This document shows, piece by piece, positions 20,544 through 27,582 of a DNA stretch of 64,000 nucleotides; the first letter of the stretch is position 1; each line of letters opens with the position of its first letter. Position numbers and translations under genes: made by a program. This DNA comes from Croceibacterium soli (GTDB taxonomy: Bacteria; Pseudomonadota; Alphaproteobacteria; Sphingomonadales; Sphingomonadaceae): NCBI RefSeq assembly GCF_009828065.1, contig NZ_WTYK01000001.1:372001-436000 (forward strand), given 5' to 3'. The notes under the pieces were generated by a model that was given only the letters and a program-made list of their open reading frames with translations, ran no database searches and had not been told where the DNA came from.

Positions 20544-21590
20544 CTACCTGCCCTGCATGTCCAGGTGCCGGGCGAAGAACGGCAGCACCACGTTTGCGAA
20601 CCGCTCGCCGATCTTGTTCACGTGATCGCCGTCGTAGATCGCCCATTCGTGGGCGATGCCGAACTTGTCGAGCTCCTGGTGGATCAGCGTGTCGTCGGTG
20701 ACCAGCCCGTCCTTGTCGCCCACGTCCAACCCGATCCCGTCGAAGCTCTTCAGAGCGCCGACGTGGCTGGCGACCATCGCCAGCGGCGAGTTGTTGGCCC
20801 ACTTGGCGATCACCAGCGGATCGATCGAATCTTCGTCAGTAAGCGGGAAATCGACGTAGTAGGGCGCCTTGTTCGGGTTCGGCGCCCAGGCCACTGCGGA
20901 TGCGAGGCCGGCGCGCATGCCGAAGCCGGCCTTGTCCACGTTCTCGATCGGCACAGCGGCCATCGCCTTGGCGGATTCGACCGTCTCGGTCCGCGGGCTC
21001 ACGCAGCAGGCGCTCTGCGCCCAAATTGAGTCGAACACCTCGGGGTAGGTCATCGCGACCACCCAGGTGCCGTAGCCGCCCATCGAATGGCCGGCGAGGC
21101 CGCGCCCTTCGCGCGTGGCGATCGTGCGGTAGTTGCTGTCGATGAACTCGACGAGGTCTTTCGCTATGAAGTTGCGGAAGTCCCCGGTCGTCACCGATGA
21201 CGAGTACATCGAGCCGCCCATCTTGGTCAGCGTATCCGGTACTACCACGATGAACTCGTTGCCCGCCGCGGCATTGGCGGCGACGGCGGTCGGCACCTGC
21301 ATGTAGTCGTAGAAGTCGCGCCCGGAAATGGCGAACCCGTGCAGGTAGTAGACCACGGGGAAGCGCCGGCCGGGATCCTTGCCGTAGCTCGGCGGCAGAA
21401 CGACCAGGGCCTCGCGCGTCGTGGCGTTGCCCTCGAGATTGCCGACGAGCGAGGGCCCGGGCACCTGGACGGCCTGGACCGTAATGTTCTCCGGCACCAC
21501 CGCGTCGGGCGCAGTGATGTTCTGCGCCGCCGCGGGGGCGGCGGCAAGCGCCAGCGCCGCGGCGGCCGACGCGATCAGCATTTTCAGCAT
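20544..21590 (-). CDS. Secreted alpha/beta-hydrolase esterase (Esterase D/feruloyl-esterase-like), copy 1
   Basis: This 348-residue protein has a signal peptide (MLKMLIASAAAALALAAAPAAAQ) for export. The hydrolase core has PSYGKDPGRRFPVVYYLHGFAISGRDFYD, the nucleophile elbow GLAGHSMGGYG (Ser159) and a C-terminal YDGDHVNKI with the likely catalytic His. This fits the esterase family that includes S-formylglutathione hydrolases and feruloyl esterases. An ACCVSP segment supplies two cysteines. GAGAGG precedes the ATG at 21590, which is why I chose it over 21611. It is a paralogue of the next gene upstream (same start MLK, same GHSMGGYG, same ACC segment), so the two arose by duplication. The substrate is unknown. 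Confidence 0.85.
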   Translation of the reverse strand: MLKMLIASAAAALALAAAPAAAQNITAPDAVVPENITVQAVQVPGPSLVGNLEGNATTREALVVLPPSYGKDPGRRFPVVYYLHGFAISGRDFYDYMQVPTAVAANAAAGNEFIVVVPDTLTKMGGSMYSSSVTTGDFRNFIAKDLVEFIDSNYRTIATREGRGLAGHSMGGYGTWVVAMTYPEVFDSIWAQSACCVSPRTETVESAKAMAAVPIENVDKAGFGMRAGLASAVAWAPNPNKAPYYVDFPLTDEDSIDPLVIAKWANNSPLAMVASHVGALKSFDGIGLDVGDKDGLVTDDTLIHQELDKFGIAHEWAIYDGDHVNKIGERFANVVLPFFARHLDMQGR

Positions 21591-21614
21591 TCCAAGCCTC
21601 TCTTCATCCAAACC

Positions 21615-21680
21615 CGGTTACCGGCTGCCCGAGAGAATAGTTCATGGCAACAACTATTCCGATCGGGTGACGGTTACCGG
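21615..21680. promoter_or_regulatory. AT-rich inverted repeat flanked by CGGTTACCGG copies, between the esterase genes
   Basis: GAATAGTT (21635-21642) and AACTATTC (21652-21659) form a perfect 8-9-8 inverted repeat. It is unusually AT-rich for this genome. Copies of CGGTTACCGG flank it at 21615-21624 and 21671-21680. It lies 45 bases upstream of the downstream esterase start, so it may be an operator; an RNA hairpin is the alternative. Confidence 0.45.
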
Positions 21681-22681
21681 TCCAGGTGCTTGCCGAAGAA
21701 CGGGAGCACTTCGGTGCGGATACGCTCGGCAATGCGGTTGCCGTGATCGCCTTCGTAGAGCTCGAAATCGTACTTCACGCCGAACCGGTCGAGCTCTTCG
21801 CGGAACAGGCGGTTGCCTTCGAGCAGGAAGTCCTTGTCGCCGATCTCCATCGCGAACGCCTCGAGCGAATTCAGCGCGGGAAGGTACTGCGGCAGCAGGA
21901 CCAGCGGCGAATTGGCGGCAATTCGGTAGTTCACCAGCGGATCGAGCGTGCCGTCCGCCCGCAGGCCGGTGTCGGCCTTCAGGAAGCCTTCGCCCTTCGG
22001 GTCGGGCGACCAGGTCGCCAGCGTCGAGACCGGGGCAAGTTCGCCGAACTCCGCCTTGGCGATGTCCGCTTCGGTCATCGCTTCGATCTGGGCCGCCGTC
22101 GCGGCGTCCAGCGGCATCGGATCCAGACAGCAGGCGCTCATCATGTAGATGCTGGAGAACGTCTCCGGGTGCTTCATCGCCAGCCGGATGGTGCCGTATC
22201 CGCCCATCGAGTGGCCGGCGAGGCCGCGCGAAGCCCGCTCCGGAATGGTCCGCAGATTGGCGTCGACCCAGGCGACCAGGTCCTTGGCCACGAAGCTCTC
22301 GTAGTCGCCGACCGTGGGCGAGCTGGAGTAGAACCCTCCGCGCAGCTTGGAGAAGCCGTCCGGCATGACCATGATCACTTCGTTGCCGGCTTCGGCGGCG
22401 GCCTGCACCGCCTCGTGGATGCGGAAGCCCTGCTGCTGCGCCTCCAGCGGCGCCCAGTATCCGTGCAGGAAGTAGACCACCGGATAGCGCTTCTCCGGGT
22501 TCTCGTCGTACCCCGGCGGCGTCACCACGTAGACGCCGCGCATGTGGTCGTTGCCTTCCAGGTTGCCCTCGATCGACGGGCTGTGGATGGTCTTCAACTC
22601 GATCCGCGCCGTGTCCTGCGCGGCCGCCGGCATCGTCGCCAGCACGGCTGCGGCGACCGCTATTCCTGCACTTTTCAGCAT
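21674..22681 (-). CDS. Secreted alpha/beta-hydrolase esterase, copy 2
   Basis: This 335-residue exported protein has the signal peptide MLKSAGIAVAAAVLATMPAAAQ. The core has PPGYDENPEKRYPVVYFLHGYWAPLEAQQ, VIMVMPDGFSKLRGGFYSSSPTVGDYESF, the nucleophile elbow GLAGHSMGGYGTIRLA (Ser158), MSACCLDP, and the C-terminal YEGDHGNRIAERI with the likely catalytic His. It shares architecture and most motifs with copy 1. It begins 10 nt after the isovaleryl-CoA dehydrogenase stop, so it is probably in that operon. The substrate is unknown; the linkage suggests release or use of branched-chain or aromatic acyl esters, which is inference. Confidence 0.87.
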   Translation of the reverse strand: MLKSAGIAVAAAVLATMPAAAQDTARIELKTIHSPSIEGNLEGNDHMRGVYVVTPPGYDENPEKRYPVVYFLHGYWAPLEAQQQGFRIHEAVQAAAEAGNEVIMVMPDGFSKLRGGFYSSSPTVGDYESFVAKDLVAWVDANLRTIPERASRGLAGHSMGGYGTIRLAMKHPETFSSIYMMSACCLDPMPLDAATAAQIEAMTEADIAKAEFGELAPVSTLATWSPDPKGEGFLKADTGLRADGTLDPLVNYRIAANSPLVLLPQYLPALNSLEAFAMEIGDKDFLLEGNRLFREELDRFGVKYDFELYEGDHGNRIAERIRTEVLPFFGKHLDR

Positions 22682-22691
22682 CCCTGTCCCC

Positions 22692-23852
22692 TCAAACGCC
22701 GATTAGCTCCCTACCGATCAGCATTCGCCTGATCTCGTTGGTTCCGGCGCCGATGTCCAGCAGCTTGGCGTCGCGCAGGTAGCGTTCGACCGGCCAGTCG
22801 GTGGTGTAGCCCGCGCCGCCGAGCGCCTGGATCGCCTCCCCCGCCACGCGGAAAGCATTCTCGCTCGCCAGCAGGATTGCGCCGGCCGCATCGAAGCGCG
22901 TCGTCTGGCCGCGGTCGCAGGCCCTGGCCACGGCGTAAGTGTAGGCGCGCGCCGATTGCAGCGCGACGTACATGTCGGCGACCTTGGCTTGCATCAGCTG
23001 AAAGCCGCCGATCGGCCTGCCGAACTGCTCGCGCTCACGGACATAAGGGATCACGGTGTCGAGGCACGCCTGCATGATGCCGAGCTGGACCCCGGCGAGC
23101 ACCGCGCGCTCGTAATCCAGGCCGCTCATCAGCACTTTCACGCCCTGGCCGACGGCGCCGAGCACGTTTTCCTCCGGCACGTGGCAATCCTCGAACACCA
23201 GTTCGCTCGTCGGCGAACCGCGCATGCCCAGCTTGCCGATCTTCTGCGCCGGCCTGAACCCCTCGAAGCCCTTTTCGATCAGGAACGCGGTGATGCCCTT
23301 CGATCCTGCCGCAGGATCCGTCTTGCCGTAGACCACCAGTACTTCGGCCTCGTGACCGTTGGTGATCCAGAACTTGCTGCCGTTGAGCACATAGCCGCCT
23401 TGCACCGCGTCGGCCTTCAGCTTCATCGAGACGACGTCCGACCCAGCAGCGGGTTCGCTCATGGCCAGCGCGCCGACATGCTCGCCTGAAATCAGCGCCG
23501 GCAGGTACTTCGCCTTCTGCTCGGCCGTACCCCAGCGGGCGATCTGGTTGATGCAGAGGTTGGAATGGGCGCCGTAGCTGAGCCCGACCGAGGCGCTCGC
23601 GCGGCTGACTTCCTCGATCGCCAGGACATGCTCCAGGTAGCCAAGGCCGAGCCCTCCGTCAGCCTCGCTTACGGTGATGCCGTGCAGGCCCAGTTCGCCC
23701 ATCTCGGTCCACAGTTCGCGCGGGAAGCGGTCCTGGCGGTCGATCTCCTCCGCCAGGGGAGCGATACGTTCGTCGGCGAAGCGGGCGACGCTTTCGCGGA
23801 TCATCCCTGCCTCGTCGCCAAGGCCGAAATCGAAGTCGGGTGTCGCGCGCAT
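22692..23852 (-). CDS. ivd: Acyl-CoA dehydrogenase, probably isovaleryl-CoA dehydrogenase
   Basis: This 386-residue FAD enzyme oxidises isovaleryl-CoA to 3-methylcrotonyl-CoA in leucine catabolism. [25 protein letters not shown], the flavin segment [25 protein letters not shown], and [22 protein letters not shown] are all present. The last of these holds the catalytic Glu (about 248) in the position specific to isovaleryl-CoA dehydrogenases. [47 protein letters not shown] and IGRELIG follow. The start at 23852 fits. It is the first gene of a run with the two esterase genes. mccB, the next pathway step, is separated from it by the DUF pair. Confidence 0.92.
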   Translation of the reverse strand: MRATPDFDFGLGDEAGMIRESVARFADERIAPLAEEIDRQDRFPRELWTEMGELGLHGITVSEADGGLGLGYLEHVLAIEEVSRASASVGLSYGAHSNLCINQIARWGTAEQKAKYLPALISGEHVGALAMSEPAAGSDVVSMKLKADAVQGGYVLNGSKFWITNGHEAEVLVVYGKTDPAAGSKGITAFLIEKGFEGFRPAQKIGKLGMRGSPTSELVFEDCHVPEENVLGAVGQGVKVLMSGLDYERAVLAGVQLGIMQACLDTVIPYVREREQFGRPIGGFQLMQAKVADMYVALQSARAYTYAVARACDRGQTTRFDAAGAILLASENAFRVAGEAIQALGGAGYTTDWPVERYLRDAKLLDIGAGTNEIRRMLIGRELIGV

Positions 23853-23999
23853 GGAAGCCTCCCTCTCCGCCCCTGCATAGCAATCGCGCCGCGCGCGGCA
23901 AACCGGTTACAGATGAAAGTCTTAAGCCGGCTTCGGGTGAGCGGTTTTTCTTCCCATTGACGCGATGTCTCGTTATTTCCTGAAGGGTTAGGGACGCTT

Positions 24000-25511
24000 G
24001 TGGGAAATCGAAGCATCATTCAACGGCCGTCCGCGCCGTCTGGCCCGCCTGACCACCCGGCGGCCCCCGAGCAATTGGAGATCGTCGCAAGCTATGCGAC
24101 CGACGAGCTCGAAGGCGACGCCGAACTGGCCGCGATCGCTCGCTTCGCCGCTCATCTGTGCGAAACTCGCGTAGCCGGCATCACCGTGGCCGGACGCCAG
24201 AGCGATCGCTTCCTCGTCCACCATGGCTCGACGCTGCGCAAGGTCTCCCGGAACGTCGCCTTCAGCTCCTTCGCGATGGAGGGGCACGAGCTGATGCAGG
24301 TGTTCGACGCCGCGGAAGAGCCGCGCTTCGCCAACAACCCGAACGTGCTGGGGCCTCCGCACATCCGCTTCTTCGCCGGCCAGCCCCTGATCTCGCCCGA
24401 AGGCGTGGCCTTCGGCGCCCTGTCCGTCATCGACGACAAGCCTCGGCCCGAGGGACTTACAGACCTGCAGCGCGAAGGGCTGGCGGTGCTGGCCGAATCC
24501 GTGATGCTGCGCCTGTCGGGGCACCGCAAGCAACTCGCCCTCCAGCGCGAAGCCGAAGGGCGCGAGCAGGAACTGCGCACGCTGATCGATTCGATCCCGG
24601 CGATCGCCTGGTCGGCCACCCCCGACGGCGAGTTCGAGTACTTCAACAAGCGCATGATCGATTTCACCGGGGGCGCGGACAACAAGGACGGCGCCGCTTT
24701 CCACCCCGACGACGTGCAGAAAATCCGCGACTTGTGGCAGAAGAGCCTGAAGACGGGCCAGGTCTACGAGATCGAACACCGCTTGTGCCGCCACGACGGT
24801 GAATACCGCTGGATGATGGCTCGCGCCGTGCCCTTGCGTGACCCGGAGGGCAACATCGTCCGCTGGTTCGGCACGGCGGTGGACATTCACGACATCTATG
24901 CCGCCTCCGAAGGCCGCGACCTCCTGGCCAAGGAGCTGTCGCACCGGATCAAGAACATCTTCGCGGTCATTGCCGGGCTGGTCTCGCTGACCGCGCGCAA
25001 GCGCCCGGAGCTCAAGGAGTTCGCCGAGGAATTGGGCGCGGTGATCCGTGCCCTGGGCCGGGCGCACGATTTCGTGCGGCCGGTGGACAGCGCCGCGCGG
25101 GACAACCTCCACGGCCTGCTGGGCGAGCTGTTCGCGCCGTACGGGGTGGACGAAGGCGCCCGCGTGCAGGTGGAAGGCGCCGACATGGCGATCTCCTCCC
25201 GCGCCGCGACGCCGCTGGCGCTGGTGTTCCACGAACTCGCCACGAACTCCGCCAAGTACGGCGCCCTGGCCAAGGCCGACGGCCGTGTGAAGCTGGAGCT
25301 GAGCGAGCTTGGAAACCGGCTGCGGATGCGCTGGAGCGAACGGGGCGGGAAGTCACCGGCCAGGAACGCGCAGCTCAAGGAAGGGTTCGGTTCGCGGCTG
25401 GTCGACATGAGCATCACCGGCCAGCTCGGCGGTTCGTGGGAACGGCGCTTCGAAGAAGACGGCCTCGTGGTCGAGATAACGGTGCCCAGGTCCGCGATAA
25501 CCGGGGCCTGA
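24000..25511 (+). CDS. HWE-family sensor histidine kinase with GAF and PAS domains
   Basis: The predicted soluble kinase has 503 residues. A GAF domain (about 40-175) includes ITVAGRQSDRFLVHHG, PHIRFFAGQPLISPEGVAFGALSVIDDKPR. A PAS domain (about 190-300) follows (SIPAIAWSATPDGEFEYFNKRMIDFTG, ending WFGTAVDIHD). The kinase core has the phosphoacceptor His315 in ELSHRIKNIF, HELATNSAKYGAL (about 411-423) and WSERGG (about 445-450), the three marks of HWE kinases. No membrane segment is visible, so it senses a cytoplasmic signal. The start is a GTG at 24000. No partner response regulator adjoins it. HWE kinases of alphaproteobacteria often feed general stress or light responses; that is family knowledge, not shown here. 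Confidence 0.9.
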   Translation: MGNRSIIQRPSAPSGPPDHPAAPEQLEIVASYATDELEGDAELAAIARFAAHLCETRVAGITVAGRQSDRFLVHHGSTLRKVSRNVAFSSFAMEGHELMQVFDAAEEPRFANNPNVLGPPHIRFFAGQPLISPEGVAFGALSVIDDKPRPEGLTDLQREGLAVLAESVMLRLSGHRKQLALQREAEGREQELRTLIDSIPAIAWSATPDGEFEYFNKRMIDFTGGADNKDGAAFHPDDVQKIRDLWQKSLKTGQVYEIEHRLCRHDGEYRWMMARAVPLRDPEGNIVRWFGTAVDIHDIYAASEGRDLLAKELSHRIKNIFAVIAGLVSLTARKRPELKEFAEELGAVIRALGRAHDFVRPVDSAARDNLHGLLGELFAPYGVDEGARVQVEGADMAISSRAATPLALVFHELATNSAKYGALAKADGRVKLELSELGNRLRMRWSERGGKSPARNAQLKEGFGSRLVDMSITGQLGGSWERRFEEDGLVVEITVPRSAITGA

Positions 25512-25520
25512 CCGGCCGTC

Positions 25521-26591
25521 CTACCCCGCGAAGCCTGCACCGTCCGGCCAGGACGGCGCGGCGAGCCCCATGACCTGGAACAGCTCCCCCATCTCCGCGG
25601 GGTCGATCAGCCGGTCCCGCGCCCGCTGAAGCGCTTCGCGGTGCTGCGGAGCAGCGGCGCTCAGCGTCTCGGTGCGGGCCTCGATGCCGAGCGCACGCAG
25701 CCAGTCGCCTTGCCCCACCGTCCCAAGCCAGCGGCAATCCCGCGACTGCGCGATCCGGGCGAGCGTGGCGAAATCGACATGGGCCGTCAGGTCGGCCTCG
25801 CCGGGTGCTTCGAACGGATCGACCTTCCGGTGGGCGCGCACGGCCTGGAAGGTCGATCCGGTGCGCTCTTCGGCATGGCCATAGTCGATGAACAGCGCGG
25901 CCCCGCCTTGCCGGGCCAGCCGCCCGGCGACTTCGTAGAGCACGCTCGCCGCGGCCGGGGATGTCTCGATCAGCGTGCCTTCGGGCGCATCCCGGCGCGC
26001 CTCCGGCACGGCAGCGTCCATCGGCTGCGCGCCCGGGAGGCAGACGAACCGCTCCCCCTCGGTTGTCACCATCACCTCGCGCCAGCCTTCGCGGGTGCGG
26101 ATCAGCTGCCGCACCGGCAGGGCATCGAGGAACTCGTTGGCCACGAGCAGGATCGGTCCCTGCATCGGCACGCTGGAGAGATCAGCGTGGAACACCGCTT
26201 GGGGTACGGCCTGGAGCTGCAGTTGCTTCAGCGTGGTCGAGGTTTCTACCAGGTGCACCCGCGGCTCCAGCCCGGGATGCTTCATCGCCCGCAGAGCGTC
26301 GCGAGCCAGCGTCCCGCGGCCGGGCCCGAGTTCCACGTAGTGGATCGGCTCCGGCCGGCCGGCGCGCATCCATATGTCGGCCAGCCAAAGACCGATCAGT
26401 TCGCCGAACATCTGGCTGATCTCGGGCGCGGTGATGAAATCGCCGCCCGCGCCCAGCGGGTCGGCCCTGGAATAGTACCGGGCGTTGGACTCGGCCATGT
26501 AGTGCGAAAGGCTGATCGGACCGGTGCTCGAGATCAGCCGGCGGAACGTGTCGGCGAGGCTGCCTTCCGGGAAGGTCCGGTCGTCGTTCAT
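25521..26591 (-). CDS. MidA/NDUFAF7-type SAM-dependent methyltransferase
   Basis: The predicted protein has 356 residues. It reads as the DUF185/MidA family: ISLSHYMAESNARYYSRADPLGAGGDFITAPEISQMFGELIGLWLADIW, the SAM-binding GxGxG-type motif HYVELGPGRGTLARDALRAM, LLVANEFLDALPVRQL, ETSPAAASVLYEV and FIDYGHAEERTGSTFQAVRAHRK. The eukaryotic relative NDUFAF7 dimethylates an arginine of complex I subunit NDUFS2. A similar role in bacteria is inferred. The ATG at 26591 overlaps the lgt stop by four bases, a pairing common in alphaproteobacteria. The frame continues upstream only as a shadow of lgt. Confidence 0.9.
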   Translation of the reverse strand: MNDDRTFPEGSLADTFRRLISSTGPISLSHYMAESNARYYSRADPLGAGGDFITAPEISQMFGELIGLWLADIWMRAGRPEPIHYVELGPGRGTLARDALRAMKHPGLEPRVHLVETSTTLKQLQLQAVPQAVFHADLSSVPMQGPILLVANEFLDALPVRQLIRTREGWREVMVTTEGERFVCLPGAQPMDAAVPEARRDAPEGTLIETSPAAASVLYEVAGRLARQGGAALFIDYGHAEERTGSTFQAVRAHRKVDPFEAPGEADLTAHVDFATLARIAQSRDCRWLGTVGQGDWLRALGIEARTETLSAAAPQHREALQRARDRLIDPAEMGELFQVMGLAAPSWPDGAGFAG

Positions 26592-27475
26592 GCCGCGGCG
26601 GGCTTGGTCCCGCCGGCGAGCGGCGGGCGCCGCAGCGCCCACAGGGCCACGCCGATGCCGGCCAGGATCAGCGGAATCGACAGCCACTGGCCCATGCTGA
26701 GCCCGGTGCGCATGGCGAACTCGGCCAGCTGCGCGTCGGGCTCGCGGTAGAACTCGGCGATGAAGCGCGCGGCGCCGATCAGGGCGGTGAACACCGCGAC
26801 CAGCAGGCCGGGGCGGAACCGCGCCCGCGTCTTCCAGAACAGCGGCAGCATGATCGCGATGACCAGGGCACCCTCCAGCGCCGCTTGGTAGAGTTGGCTG
26901 GGGTGACGCGCCAGGCCGAGCGGATCGCCCGGGAAGATCATTGCCCAGGACACGCCTTCTGCGGCCGGGCGGCCCCACAGCTCGCCGTTGATGAAGTTGG
27001 CCAGCCGCCCGAGCAGCATGCCAAAGCCGACGTTGACCGCGATATAGTCGCACAGGCGGATGAACGAGAGCTCGGCGCGCCAGGCGACCCAGGCGATCGC
27101 CGCGACCACGCCGAGCACGCCGCCGTGGAAGCTCATGCCGCCGTCCCACAGCCGCAGCAGGTCCCAGCTGACGAACTCGCTCTCGGTCCAGCCGAGCCAC
27201 AGCTCCGGATTGTAGAACGCGGCATAGCCGAGCCGCCCGCCGATGATGACGCCCAGCGTGCAGTAGAAGAACAGGTCGTCGACATGCCGCTGGGCCATCG
27301 GGCTGCCGGGCGCCTTGACCATCTTGGACAAGTGCCACCACGCGAGCACGATGCCGAGGAGATAGGCCAGCGAGTAGTAGCGCAGGGTGAAGAAGCCGAG
27401 CTCGATCCCCGGCGAAAGGCCCAGATCCTCCCAACGGATCGGCTGGCTGGCAGTCGCGGCGAGAATGTCGAACAT
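26588..27475 (-). CDS. lgt: Prolipoprotein diacylglyceryl transferase
   Basis: Lgt is an inner-membrane enzyme that transfers diacylglycerol from phosphatidylglycerol to the lipobox cysteine, the first step of lipoprotein maturation. This 295-residue protein has about seven transmembrane helices. It carries the catalytic-region signature GRLANFINGELWGRP (about 156-170), MSFHGGVLGVV with the conserved His (about 117), HPSQLYQAALEG, RFIAEFYREPD and LSMGQWLSIPLILAGI. The ATG at 27475 (MFDILAA) is preferred; AGGGG lies about 11 nt upstream, while extensions to 27583 add unrelated residues. It is translationally coupled to the MidA-type gene and diverges from glnD. Confidence 0.95.
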   Translation of the reverse strand: MFDILAATASQPIRWEDLGLSPGIELGFFTLRYYSLAYLLGIVLAWWHLSKMVKAPGSPMAQRHVDDLFFYCTLGVIIGGRLGYAAFYNPELWLGWTESEFVSWDLLRLWDGGMSFHGGVLGVVAAIAWVAWRAELSFIRLCDYIAVNVGFGMLLGRLANFINGELWGRPAAEGVSWAMIFPGDPLGLARHPSQLYQAALEGALVIAIMLPLFWKTRARFRPGLLVAVFTALIGAARFIAEFYREPDAQLAEFAMRTGLSMGQWLSIPLILAGIGVALWALRRPPLAGGTKPAAA

Positions 27476-27582
27476 GCGTTGAAAATCCCCTGCAAATCCC
27501 GCGTGCTTTGGCACAGCCCGGCGGCCGGCGAAAGGGCCGGGCGGATTGCATGGCGGCGGGTTGTCTCTATGTCGGGAAGGCA

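Noticed and set aside
23853-23999. EcfG-type stress promoter upstream of the HWE kinase
   Set aside because: I found no GGAAC with a matching CGTT at 16-17 bases. The TTGACG at the expected place has no convincing -10.
25521-27551. A 676-codon methyltransferase frame running upstream through lgt
   Set aside because: The upstream portion is an lgt shadow; the family start is the ATG at 26591, which overlaps the lgt stop.
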